64,000 nt of DNA from Pseudescherichia sp032055545. GTDB taxonomy: Bacteria > Pseudomonadota > Gammaproteobacteria > Enterobacterales > Enterobacteriaceae. The position numbers were made by a program, and so were the translations under genes. This document shows, in pieces, positions 51,617 to 60,005 of the stretch. The notes under the pieces were generated by a model. It was not told the DNA's origin. It worked only from the letters and a program-made list of their open reading frames with translations, and searched no databases. The stretch's first letter is position 1, and every line of letters begins with the position of its first letter. Location: the NCBI GenBank assembly GCA_032055545.1, contig DAMBQR010000002.1:62001-126000 (forward strand), written 5' to 3'.

Positions 51617-53152
51617 TTATTTTCCTGCCGGTTGTTGAAAAGGACGCGGATAGCGGGCAAAAGCCTCTTGTTCATCCAGCGTCTGGTGATTACGGATATA
51701 GCGTTCCGATGCCGCCAGGAACGGCTGGTAGTCCCACTTTGGAATAGCGTCGCGCCCGGCGATACGAGTCAGAAAAAGCCGCTTTTGCTGGCTGGCCAGC
51801 ACCTGCTTATGGAGCGCCTCCAGATCCCAGCGGGAGCGCACCTCGCGGGCAAAAGAGTGAGCCTGCTCCTGATAACGCGCATCGCTCGCCAGGTTGACTC
51901 GCTCATAGGGATCCTCAGCGAGGTTAAAGAACTGCGGCGCTTCGCTGAAGGAGTGGATGTACTTCCAGCTGCCACGGCGGATCATCAGCATTGGGCCAAG
52001 CGCCCCCTCGGCAAGGTATTCACTCACCGCATCATCAGGCCCCGCTTCACCCTTGAGGTGCGGCACCACGCTGCTGCCGTCGAGGGGGGAAATCGCCTGC
52101 GATTTACGATCTTCGCCGGAGGCCAGCTCCACCAGGGTAGGCAGCACGTCAACCAGCGAGACGCTCTGGCTTACCCGGCGCGGCGCGAAGCGTTTGGGGT
52201 TATGCACAATAAAGGGAATACGCACGGCGTTTTCAAAGAAAGTCATTTTGTACCAGAGGTCGCGCTCACCGAGCATCTCCCCGTGGTCGGCGATAACCAT
52301 CACCACGGTATTCTCCGCCAGCCCGGTCTCCTCCAGGGTGCGCACCACTTCGCCAAAGCAGTCATCGACGTAGGCCATCGCGCCGTAATAGGCGTGCCGT
52401 GCGCGGCGGATGTGATCGTCAGTGATGAGACCATCTTCAAGCTGGTACATAGCCCGCAGGCGGACGGAGTGGGCGTCGTCCTCCACGTCCCCTCTACGGG
52501 TCTTCGGCATGTCGATATCCGCCTCGTTAAAACGGTCAAGATAACGCTTCGGAATGGCAAAGGGATCGTGCGGATGGGTCAGGGAGAGCAGCAGCATAAA
52601 CGGCTGCTCGTCGGGCCGTCGCGCTGCATCATAGAGCCGCTGGCGTGCCTGGAAGAGCGCATCGTCGTCAAAGTCGAGCTGGTTAGTGCGCACGCACTCC
52701 CCCGCCTCCAGCACCGAGCTCATGTTGTGGAACCAGTCCAGCCGGCGCTCCGGGTGGTGCCAGTCCGGCGTCCAGCCAAAATCCGCCGGGTAGATATCAG
52801 TGGTCAGACGCTCATCGAAACCGTGGAGCTGATCCGGGCCGCAGAAGTGCATCTTGCCGGAGAGCCAGGTCCGGTAGCCCTGCTCGCGCAGATAGTGGCA
52901 AAAAGTGGGGGAATCAGCATGAAACTCGGCAGCGTTATCAAATACCGAATTGCGCGAAATAAACTGCCCGGTCATTAGCGATGCTCGCGACGGCGCGCAA
53001 AGCGGGCTATTGCAGTAGGCAGATTCAAATACCACCCCTTCGCGCGCTAATTTATCGATATTCGGTGTCAGACTAACCTTATTACCATATGTTCTGAGGG
53101 CGCTGGCCGTTAACTGATCGGCCATAAGAATAACGATATTCGGTTTATTCAT
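51617..53152 (-). CDS. betC: BetC choline-sulfatase
   Basis: 511 residues, BetC length. Type I sulfatase: metal ligand Asp12 in LMADQLT, formylglycine motif CAPSR at 52-56 (Cys52 would be converted), and the SGKMHFCGPDQLHGFDERLTTDIYPADFGW segment typical of choline-O-sulfatases; the C-terminal YxIxNHQTLDEQEAFARYP tail is also of that group. It splits choline-O-sulfate to choline and sulfate in the cytoplasm. Two bases separate it from choX. No formylglycine-generating enzyme and no betBA genes are in the window. The LysR gene lies divergently upstream. Confidence 0.95.
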   Translation of the reverse strand: MNKPNIVILMADQLTASALRTYGNKVSLTPNIDKLAREGVVFESAYCNSPLCAPSRASLMTGQFISRNSVFDNAAEFHADSPTFCHYLREQGYRTWLSGKMHFCGPDQLHGFDERLTTDIYPADFGWTPDWHHPERRLDWFHNMSSVLEAGECVRTNQLDFDDDALFQARQRLYDAARRPDEQPFMLLLSLTHPHDPFAIPKRYLDRFNEADIDMPKTRRGDVEDDAHSVRLRAMYQLEDGLITDDHIRRARHAYYGAMAYVDDCFGEVVRTLEETGLAENTVVMVIADHGEMLGERDLWYKMTFFENAVRIPFIVHNPKRFAPRRVSQSVSLVDVLPTLVELASGEDRKSQAISPLDGSSVVPHLKGEAGPDDAVSEYLAEGALGPMLMIRRGSWKYIHSFSEAPQFFNLAEDPYERVNLASDARYQEQAHSFAREVRSRWDLEALHKQVLASQQKRLFLTRIAGRDAIPKWDYQPFLAASERYIRNHQTLDEQEAFARYPRPFQQPAGK

Positions 53153-53263
53153 AAGCGTGAAGCGTCCAAAAATAAAATAAAAAAGAAAAACGTGTTAGGT
53201 TTATCTCACGCTTATTTATCCCTGTGAAGGGGGTATTTCATTATCGTGACATAAGGTGGGCTA

Positions 53264-54196
53264 ATGGCAGGAAAATTACAGCTTCCGCCTCTCCAGGCAC
53301 TGGTGGTATTTGAAGCGGCGGCGCGTTTGGGTAATTTTACCGCGGCCGGACACGAGCTGGGACTTTCCCAGCCAGCGGTGAGCCAGCGCATTCAGGCGCT
53401 GGAAAACGTTGTCCATGCGCCCCTCTTTGAGCGGCGCCACCGGGGGGTTCAGCTTACCGAGGCGGGTAACAGTCTCTACCTGATTGTGCGTAATAGCCTG
53501 AACGAGATCAGCGAGCAGTTGGAGCGTACCCGCCACCAGCGCAGCGTGCTGCGGATCGATACCGATATGGGCTTCGCCAGCTACTGGCTGCTGCCGCGTA
53601 TGGAGCGGCTTCAGCAGCTAATTCCCGGCGTAGAGGTGCAGATCGCTACCTCGCCAAATGACTACAGCTTTCGCGACAGCAATGCCGATCTGGCTATCTA
53701 TTTTGGTCACGGAAACTGGGCGGGAACCCAGACTCAGCGGCTCTTTCCCGAGACGGTCTTTCCGGTGTGCAATCAGAAAATCATGCAGGAACTTCAGCAG
53801 GATAAACGGCCTGGATCCCTGCTGACATTCCCGCTACTTAAGCTGCCGGATACCCGCCCTCAGCGCTGGATGACGTGGGAGGAGTGGTTCCGCCAGCACC
53901 ATGTTTACGGCCAGAGCCATGCTGCCTCGCGTACTTTTAATGCCTACTCGCTGGTGATCCAGGCGGCGCTGGAGGGCCAGGGGATCGCCCTCGGCTGGCA
54001 GCCGCTTATCGCGCCGTTCCTGGCGTCCAGGCAGCTGGTGCAGTGCGGGCCGCAGCTGCGTACCGAGCGCGGCTACTATCTTATTTCTGCCAGCGGCAAA
54101 CCTACTACCGCCCAGCATGAAAAAGTAAAAGCCTGGCTATTAGATGAGGCATGGCGTTTTCATTCATCGGAAATGCGTTTACCGGAAATTATCTAA
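53264..54196 (+). CDS. LysR-family regulator of choline-sulfate use
   Basis: 310 residues: N-terminal winged helix (LPPLQALVVFEAAARLGNFTAAGHELGLSQPAVSQRIQALE, 7-47) and a periplasmic-binding-like effector domain. Divergent from betC, upstream of the choV-choW genes; this position and the family (choline sulfate-utilisation transcription factor) make it the activator of both wings. The ATG at 53264 follows ACATAAGGTGGGCTA. Confidence 0.9.
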   Translation: MAGKLQLPPLQALVVFEAAARLGNFTAAGHELGLSQPAVSQRIQALENVVHAPLFERRHRGVQLTEAGNSLYLIVRNSLNEISEQLERTRHQRSVLRIDTDMGFASYWLLPRMERLQQLIPGVEVQIATSPNDYSFRDSNADLAIYFGHGNWAGTQTQRLFPETVFPVCNQKIMQELQQDKRPGSLLTFPLLKLPDTRPQRWMTWEEWFRQHHVYGQSHAASRTFNAYSLVIQAALEGQGIALGWQPLIAPFLASRQLVQCGPQLRTERGYYLISASGKPTTAQHEKVKAWLLDEAWRFHSSEMRLPEII

Positions 54197-54295
54197 GCTA
54201 ATGCTTATTATGTATATACAAAGAAACAAAATAGATTTTCGCCTCTCTGGCGATTACGTTAATGTGTAGTCGCTTATAAATATTAAGATGAAACT

Positions 54296-55129
54296 ATGTC
54301 ACAGCCACTATTCCAGCTCAATGCGGTTAATAAGAACTATTATGCCAACGGCGGCAAGCGCCTTTTTTCCCGCCGTCCGCAAGCGTCCGGCGTTAACGCG
54401 CTGAACAATATTAATTTAGAGATTTTTACCGGTGAGATTTTTGTCATTGTCGGTCTCTCCGGCTCGGGCAAATCAACTCTGCTGCGTACCCTTAACCATC
54501 TCATTCCGGCCAGCTCCGGCGAGGTGATATTCCAGGGCCAGACCCTGGCCGCACTGCCGCCCTCTGAGCTGATCGCCCTGCGCCGTCAACATATTGGCAT
54601 GGTTTTTCAGTCGTTCGCCCTGTTTGAAGAGCGCAGCGTGCTGGATAACGTGGCGTTTGGCCTGGAGGTGGCAGGCGTGGCCCGTCCGCTTCGCCATCAG
54701 CAGGCGCACGCCATGCTGGCTAAGGTCGGCCTGGGTGACGTTGCCGACAGCTATCCCCATCAGCTCTCCGGTGGGATGCAGCAGCGCGTGGGACTCGCCC
54801 GGGCGTTGGTGGTTAACCCCACCGTTCTGCTGATGGATGAAGCCTTTTCCGCGCTGGATCCGATCATTCGCCGGGAGATGCAGTCGCTGCTGCTGACGTT
54901 GCAGGCGGAGTACCGGCGCACCATCGTGTTTGTCACTCACGATATGGAGGAGGCGCTGCGCCTTGGCACACGCATTGCGATCATGGAGAAAGGTGAGCTG
55001 GTACAGGTAGGCAAGCCGGAGGCGCTGATCAACGCCCCCGCCACCGCCTACGTGCGCCACTTCTTCTCCGGCGTGGACGTTTCGCGCTGGCAGCTGGCGG
55101 AAACCTATGCCGATGTCTGGACGCAGTAA
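54296..55129 (+). CDS. choV: Choline/betaine-type ABC transporter ATP-binding protein ChoV
   Basis: 277 residues, ProV/OpuA-type ATPase: Walker A GLSGSGKST (about 53-61), signature LSGGMQQRVGLARAL (about 158-172), Walker B VLLMDEAFSALDP (about 179-191). It lacks the C-terminal CBS pair of osmotically regulated ProV, so uptake here is probably for nutrition and not turgor control. Eight bases from the permease gene. The 99-base gap upstream presumably holds its promoter. Confidence 0.9.
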   Translation: MSQPLFQLNAVNKNYYANGGKRLFSRRPQASGVNALNNINLEIFTGEIFVIVGLSGSGKSTLLRTLNHLIPASSGEVIFQGQTLAALPPSELIALRRQHIGMVFQSFALFEERSVLDNVAFGLEVAGVARPLRHQQAHAMLAKVGLGDVADSYPHQLSGGMQQRVGLARALVVNPTVLLMDEAFSALDPIIRREMQSLLLTLQAEYRRTIVFVTHDMEEALRLGTRIAIMEKGELVQVGKPEALINAPATAYVRHFFSGVDVSRWQLAETYADVWTQ

Positions 55130-55137
55130 GGAGCAAC

Positions 55138-55971
55138 ATGCGCTATCCCTTAGACTTTAGCCGCCAGATCGACGACGCGGTACACACCCTGCTGGCCCAC
55201 GCGGGCGGTTTTTTCGATGGTTTTGCCCGGGTGGTGGATGCCTTTGCCGGTGGCCTTGAGCAGCTGATCGGGGCACTGAATCCGTGGGGGCTGGTGATCC
55301 TGGCCGTGGGGCTGAGCGCGTGGCGCATCGGCAAAGGCTTCGCCTTTTTTGCGCTGCTTGCCACCCTCTATATTATCTACAGCGGCTACAGCGATCACGC
55401 CGCCGTGACCCTGGCCCTTACTCTCTCCTCTACCTTTTTCAGCCTGCTGATCGGTATCCCGCTTGGGATCTGGAGCGCAAGGCGCGCGCGGGTTGGCAGC
55501 GTGGTGCGTACCCTGCTCGACTTTATGCAGACCATGCCGGCGTTTGTCTATCTGATCCCGGCCACCATTCTGTTTGGCCTTGGGCGTCCACCGGGCATCT
55601 TCGCCACTATCCTCTTCTCCATGCCGCCGGTGGTACGCCTTACCGACCTTGGTATTCGTCAAGTAAATAGCGCACGCATTGAAGCGGGCGTTGCCTTCGG
55701 CTGTACGCCGTGGCAGCTGCTGTGGAAAGTGCAGCTGCCAGCGGCTCAGCCGTCCATTATGGCTGGCGTTAATCAGACCATTATGATGGCGATGTCGATG
55801 GTAATTATCGCTTCGATGGTAGGCGCAGGCGGCCTCGGTAACGATATCCTCAGCAGCATCCAGCAGCTTGAAATTGGCCTGGGGCTACAGAGCGGCCTGG
55901 TCGTCGTGCTGATGGCTATCCTACTGGACCGCCTCTCGGCCAGCTTTGCCCGCCAGCGGCACCGTGAATGA
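55138..55971 (+). CDS. choW: Choline/betaine-type ABC transporter permease ChoW
   Basis: 277 residues, ProW-type permease with about six membrane segments. The coupling segment RIEAGVAFGCTPWQLLWKVQLPAAQPSIMAG (about 180-210) is characteristic. With ChoV and ChoX it forms the importer of the choline-sulfate module. A good ribosome site (AAGGAGCAAC) precedes the ATG. The RyhB-like gene begins 65 bases after its stop. Confidence 0.92.
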   Translation: MRYPLDFSRQIDDAVHTLLAHAGGFFDGFARVVDAFAGGLEQLIGALNPWGLVILAVGLSAWRIGKGFAFFALLATLYIIYSGYSDHAAVTLALTLSSTFFSLLIGIPLGIWSARRARVGSVVRTLLDFMQTMPAFVYLIPATILFGLGRPPGIFATILFSMPPVVRLTDLGIRQVNSARIEAGVAFGCTPWQLLWKVQLPAAQPSIMAGVNQTIMMAMSMVIIASMVGAGGLGNDILSSIQQLEIGLGLQSGLVVVLMAILLDRLSASFARQRHRE

Positions 55972-56014
55972 GGGACGAAATCGCCCACATTAAAGATGGG
56001 GTTGCAAGTTAAGA

Positions 56015-56033
56015 TGATAAAGATTATCTTTCT
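56015..56033. promoter_or_regulatory. Fur box overlapping the RyhB promoter
   Basis: GATAAAGATTATCTTTCTC matches 15 of 19 positions of the Fur consensus. It covers the -10 element of a good sigma-70 promoter (TTGCAA at 56001-56006, 17-base spacer, TATCTT at 56024-56029), so iron-loaded Fur would block transcription. Confidence 0.88.
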
Positions 56034-56036
56034 CAT

Positions 56037-56130
56037 TACTGAATAGTTGAGTAAATAACTCAGGTATTCAGTACGACATTGCTCACATTGCTTCCAGTAT
56101 TTACTGCCCGCCCTGCGCGGGCTTTTTTTT
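56037..56130 (+). ncRNA. ryhB: RyhB-family iron-responsive small RNA
   Basis: About 94 bases. The core ACGACATTGCTCACATTG with the following CTTCCAGTATT (56072-56100) equals the conserved target-pairing region of E. coli RyhB. It is preceded by a perfect hairpin TACTGAATA / TATTCAGTA (56036-56072) with an inner TGAGT / ACTCA pair, and followed by a GCCCGC-CCTGC-GCGGGC terminator with eight T residues (56106-56130). RyhB acts with Hfq to silence mRNAs for iron-containing proteins when iron is short. In E. coli and Salmonella ryhB lies near yhhX; the position here, between choW and siaA, suggests an extra copy. The 5' end is inferred from the promoter. Confidence 0.92.
56106..56130 (+). terminator. 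RyhB terminator
   Basis: GCCCGC-CCTGC-GCGGGC stem followed by eight T residues; it would also stop read-through from choVW. Confidence 0.9.
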
Positions 56131-56280
56131 CGCCTGCGGCTGGGCGTGGGTTATCGCTGCAGTTTGCCTTTAGGCTCGATAAAATAGCGTTGTAACCTTC
56201 GGCAAGTGATTGAAATAAAAGCGTCATATTACAGACTTATTCTAGGATAAATCTTACTTGCTGAGAAAACGCCAGTCATT

Positions 56281-57489
56281 ATGGAAATACCTCTCTCCTC
56301 GCGCCAGTTAAACGCAGGCATGTTACGCATCGCGGTACCGCATGTGACTCCCGACTCCAACAATCAGCAGGTGATGGCCCTCTTTAGTGAGCATAAGACA
56401 CTGATCGGCCTGCCGGTGCTGGAAAACAGTCGCCCGCTCGGCATGATTAACCGGCACATCTTTCTCTCCCAGATGAGTCGTCCCTTCTTTCACGAACTCT
56501 ACGATCAAAAGAGCTGCATCGCCTTTATGGATAAGACGCCGCTGATCGTTGAGGCCAGCGCCGGGCTGGAGTACCTCGCCGAGCGGGTAATCGAAACCGG
56601 CGATAAGGCAGTGACCGAGGGCTTCATCCTCACCGATGAGGGTATGTACCTGGGAATTGGCCTCGGCATCGACCTGATCAAGACGGTCTCCGACCTACAG
56701 GCCAAACAGCACTTTCAGATCATGCAGAGCATTGAATATGCGCGGGTGATCCAGGAGTCGATGCTGAGCCGCTCGCGGCAAGGCATTGAGGAGAGCCTTC
56801 GAGACTGGTGCCTCTACTGGCAGCCACGAGACTGCGTGGGCGGCGACATCTACGCTTTTCAGCGCGACGAGAATGGCTGGCTGGCGGTGATTGCTGACTG
56901 CACCGGCCACGGCGTTCCCGGCGCGTTTATGACCTTTATCTTCGCCTCAGCGCTGGAGAAGGCGCTCTCCCAGGCTCCGGCGCATGAGCCGGATCGTCTG
57001 CTGGCGATCGTCAATCGCCACATTAAGCAGACCCTGAGCCAGCTCCACCCCAGTGCCGACCTCAACCAGTCTAATGATGGTTGCGATGCCATCGCCCTTT
57101 ATGCAGACAACGCCAACGAGCAGCTGATCTGGGCTAACGCCCGGATGCACGCCTTTATGCTGGGCGCGGAGGATGACGAAGCAAGCATGCTGGAGTCCGA
57201 CAGAAAAGGTCTCGGCTATACCGATACGCCCGCGGATCAGCAGTGGCGACGCTATCAGCGCCCGTTGCGCTCTGGCGACCAGGTGATGATCGTTACCGAC
57301 GGCGTGACGGATCAGATTGGCGGCGAGCGCGGCATTATGTTTGGTAAAAAACGGATCCAGTCCCTGTTATTACAGAACCGAACCCTGCCGATGAATGCCC
57401 TCTCTGGTGCACTGCTGGAGGGGCTTCACGCCTGGCAAGGTAAGGAAGCGTCGCGTGATGACATGACGTGGTTTGGTTTTCGCTGGTGA
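56281..57489 (+). CDS. siaA: SiaA-type PP2C phosphatase with N-terminal CBS-like domain
   Basis: 402 residues. The C-terminal SpoIIE/PP2C domain (about 165-402) shows the metal-binding segments DCVGGDIYAF, VIADCTGHGVPGAFMTF, MIVTDGVTDQIGG and ASRDDMTWFG. In Pseudomonas aeruginosa SiaA dephosphorylates SiaC and carries a periplasmic sensor with a HAMP domain; here there is no membrane segment, and residues about 20-145 look like a CBS pair (LIGLPVLENSRPLGMINRHIF, KAVTEGFILTDEGMYLGIGLGIDLI), so the signal would be cytosolic. The start has a weak ribosome site. First gene of siaABCD. Confidence 0.85.
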   Translation: MEIPLSSRQLNAGMLRIAVPHVTPDSNNQQVMALFSEHKTLIGLPVLENSRPLGMINRHIFLSQMSRPFFHELYDQKSCIAFMDKTPLIVEASAGLEYLAERVIETGDKAVTEGFILTDEGMYLGIGLGIDLIKTVSDLQAKQHFQIMQSIEYARVIQESMLSRSRQGIEESLRDWCLYWQPRDCVGGDIYAFQRDENGWLAVIADCTGHGVPGAFMTFIFASALEKALSQAPAHEPDRLLAIVNRHIKQTLSQLHPSADLNQSNDGCDAIALYADNANEQLIWANARMHAFMLGAEDDEASMLESDRKGLGYTDTPADQQWRRYQRPLRSGDQVMIVTDGVTDQIGGERGIMFGKKRIQSLLLQNRTLPMNALSGALLEGLHAWQGKEASRDDMTWFGFRW

Positions 57490-57497
57490 AAAACAAT

Positions 57498-58079
57498 ATG
57501 AAATTAAGTGACCTGCAGGTCAAAGAGGCGGTACTGCTGCCGCTAATTACGCTACAGAGGCAGAGCGCGGTCGAGCTGTTCTATACCGGTTATTTTTCGC
57601 AGCAGCATATCGTCGCGATGGGTGACGTGGTGCGGGCATGGCTCGATAAGCATGAATCTTCGCTGCCGCTGCGCCGTCGGCTCTTCTCTGTTTTTATTGA
57701 GATGGGCCAGAACATTGTCCGCTACTCCAGCGACGAGCGCTACATTGGCACGGACAACGAGGAGCTGCGCTTCGGCTCACTCTGTCTGCATACCGATCAT
57801 GCTAACTACTATCTTGAGACCGCTAACCTGGTGGGCTGTGAAGCCTCCTCTTTATTGCGGAACAACCTCGACGTGCTGCGCACCATGACCCAGGACGAAA
57901 TCAAGCAGGCGTGGAAACAGAATTTACGCAGTGAAGCACCCGCGACCAGTAAAGGGGCCAATATCGGGCTGTTGACCATGGCGCGAGATACCAGCGAACC
58001 GCTGGAGTACCGCATTCATCCTCTTGCGGCCAGCTCGCTGTCCGCATTCCACCTTAAGGCCACCTTTTGCCATGACTGA
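57498..58079 (+). CDS. siaB: SiaB-family protein kinase
   Basis: 193 residues from the ATG at 57498; an upstream alternative at 57468 overlaps siaA. The IEMGQNIVRYSSDE segment (about 76-89) resembles the N-box of HATPase/GHKL kinases. In P. aeruginosa SiaB phosphorylates SiaC. The gene starts nine bases after the siaA stop and its stop overlaps siaC by eight bases. Its order and length match the siaABCD set. Confidence 0.85.
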   Translation: MKLSDLQVKEAVLLPLITLQRQSAVELFYTGYFSQQHIVAMGDVVRAWLDKHESSLPLRRRLFSVFIEMGQNIVRYSSDERYIGTDNEELRFGSLCLHTDHANYYLETANLVGCEASSLLRNNLDVLRTMTQDEIKQAWKQNLRSEAPATSKGANIGLLTMARDTSEPLEYRIHPLAASSLSAFHLKATFCHD

Positions 58080-58488
58080 TATCACACTGCCTGGCGCCAT
58101 TGTGCTCGCAGCAACCTCTGCCACACCGGAAGTGAACTTTGACTTTGCAGCGCATCATCTGGTGCTAAAAGGTGAGGCCTACCCGGAGAACGCCGCCGCA
58201 TTCTTCCGCCCGTTGCTGCAGGCTACTGAGAGCTGGCTGCAGGAGACGCCTGCGGGTTCAGCCCCGCTGCAGCTGCACGTCGCGCTGAGCTACTTCAACA
58301 GCTCCAGCACCAAGCTGCTGTTTGAATTTTTTGAATCCCTGAACGGTTTTGCAAAAGGGGGGAAAGCCTGCGAGCTGCACTGGTACTACGATGCAGATGA
58401 CGATATTTCAGAAGAGTTTGGTCAGGAGGTTAGCCTTGATTTCCCGGCCCTTGCCGTCTTTTTAACCGCGGATCTTAACGCATGCTAG
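58072..58488 (+). CDS. siaC: SiaC phosphoprotein (DUF1987)
   Basis: 138 residues from the ATG at 58072. The family segment SYFNSSSTKLLFEFFE (73-88) contains the phospho-acceptor site; P. aeruginosa SiaC is phosphorylated on Thr68, and the equivalent here is probably Ser77 or a neighbour. Unphosphorylated SiaC binds and activates the diguanylate cyclase SiaD. The ending overlaps siaD by seven bases. Confidence 0.88.
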   Translation: MTDITLPGAIVLAATSATPEVNFDFAAHHLVLKGEAYPENAAAFFRPLLQATESWLQETPAGSAPLQLHVALSYFNSSSTKLLFEFFESLNGFAKGGKACELHWYYDADDDISEEFGQEVSLDFPALAVFLTADLNAC

Positions 58489-59261
58489 ATATTAACGAGC
58501 TATTTCAGGAGGAGTACGCCGTCCTGGAAGACGCCCGGGTAGCCGCCGCCGATGCGCAGCTCCCTGCCGAAGAGTGCCGGGAAAAGCTATGGACGGTGGC
58601 GAAACATTACCAGCGGCTCATCCGCCAGTCTTACCGCCTGATCTCGCGCAGCGATCGCGCCGAGCGCGAATTAACGCGCATGAACGACGAGCTACAGAAG
58701 CTGGCAGCCCGCCTTGAGTATGAGGCAACCCACGATCCGCTCACTGCCGTCTACAACCGTAGCGCAATCATCAACCATATCAACCGTTCTCTGACCCAGG
58801 GCAACGTGGCGCTGATCCTGCTGGATATCGATCATTTCAAGCGCATCAACGATGAGTATGGTCACCCGATGGGCGATAAAGTCATCTGCTCTCTGGTCAC
58901 CCGCATACGTCATGCGCTACCTTCGCAGGCATCGATTGGCCGCGTAGGCGGCGAAGAGTTCACTATTCTGTTGCCTGATGCCCGGCTGGAAGAGGTAATA
59001 ATTATTGCCCGCTATATTCACGCGTCGCTTAATGCCTCGCCGCTGGATTGTCTTCCTCAGCAATATGTCACGGCCAGCTTCGGCATTAGTCTTGGCGTAC
59101 GCCATAGCGATTTTGAGGCCCTCTATGGCGCAGCGGACGTCGCGCTTTATTCGGCGAAAAAACGCGGACGTAACCAGGTTGCTTTACATGATTCACTATT
59201 TCGTCAGGTAAGTAAATCGACCACCGCTTTACCATTAATTGAAAGCCTGCGCGCGGTATAG
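58482..59261 (+). CDS. siaD: SiaD-type diguanylate cyclase
   Basis: 259 residues. An N-terminal helical segment (about 1-80) is the SiaC-binding part in relatives; a GGDEF domain follows (about 90-250) with the active-site motif GGEEF in GRVGGEEFTILLPDA and LLDIDHFKRINDEYGH. No RxxD product-inhibition site is visible ahead of it. It makes c-di-GMP when SiaC is free. Last gene of siaABCD, ending in a gap that leads to a convergent orphan gene. Confidence 0.9.
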   Translation: MLDINELFQEEYAVLEDARVAAADAQLPAEECREKLWTVAKHYQRLIRQSYRLISRSDRAERELTRMNDELQKLAARLEYEATHDPLTAVYNRSAIINHINRSLTQGNVALILLDIDHFKRINDEYGHPMGDKVICSLVTRIRHALPSQASIGRVGGEEFTILLPDARLEEVIIIARYIHASLNASPLDCLPQQYVTASFGISLGVRHSDFEALYGAADVALYSAKKRGRNQVALHDSLFRQVSKSTTALPLIESLRAV

Positions 59262-59306
59262 CCCGCAGGCAAGATATATTATATTTTAACCAACGGTTAA
59301 TTTTGC

Positions 59307-59744
59307 TTAGCAAATAATGTCCCGGCGGTTGCGGTAAACTAATTTTATTGGGCGAATAATCGTAAAATCACGCGAAATAAACTCATTGGTGGTGAGGTAG
59401 CGCTCCTCATCATTCTCTTCAACCAGCCGCCAGAGCGCAGTAAGCGCATCATAGCCAAGGTTTTTCTCGCCTGCAGGCGTATCAACCCGGTATTCACCGG
59501 AGGGTAAATAGCCTGAAGAGAACTGCAAATGCTTACCCGTCTCGCCTTTAATATGATGTTCAATTTTTCTGAACCCAACAGGCACTAAATGGAAGCTGTA
59601 AAAGGGTAAGGCATTAATTTTTAAGTTAGAAAAAGTTGATATAACTTCACTCTCTCTGGTTAAAACCACCTCTTTAAGAGTCACTTTCGACGAAGTTAAA
59701 AGTTCCGGGAACAGGCATTCCACTTTGAAATAAATTATCTGCAT
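59307..59744 (-). CDS. Unrecognised AT-rich protein
   Basis: 145 residues. An AGAGG site lies five bases before the ATG, so it is a plausible gene. It has no signal peptide or membrane segment, and is beta-rich in the first half with a charged C-terminus. Base composition is clearly richer in A and T than the neighbours, with a 260-base AT-rich gap on its upstream side, which is typical of acquired genes. I do not recognise the family, and it stands alone. A 45-base convergent gap separates it from siaD. Confidence 0.6.
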   Translation of the reverse strand: MQIIYFKVECLFPELLTSSKVTLKEVVLTRESEVISTFSNLKINALPFYSFHLVPVGFRKIEHHIKGETGKHLQFSSGYLPSGEYRVDTPAGEKNLGYDALTALWRLVEENDEERYLTTNEFISRDFTIIRPIKLVYRNRRDIIC

Positions 59745-60005
59745 ACATGCCTCTGGCTATCATACTTTGTTATAAAAATTATATATCATTTATCTCTTAT
59801 AGCGTATCAAGCAGAAAACGGCGTTATTTTCAGATTATATCGACTTTAACCGGTCAATAATTACACGGATTTACACTTGTACAGTGCTGAACATTAATTA
59901 TGACGATAATTTTTGTGATTTTATTAGCAAAAACAACACAAAGAAATTAAGAACATTTTTTAGACATTAAATTATGTCTTAAGCTTACCGTAGCGCTGCT
60001 TAATT
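59745..60005. other. AT-rich gap without visible gene
   Basis: 261 bases, strongly AT-rich; it must hold the promoter of the orphan gene on its left and the 3' region of the cupin gene on its right. No hairpin with T-run or open frame was found. Confidence 0.4.

Noticed and set aside
51599..52978. Long open frame on the plus strand
   Set aside because: Opposite betC, which carries the sulfatase motif.
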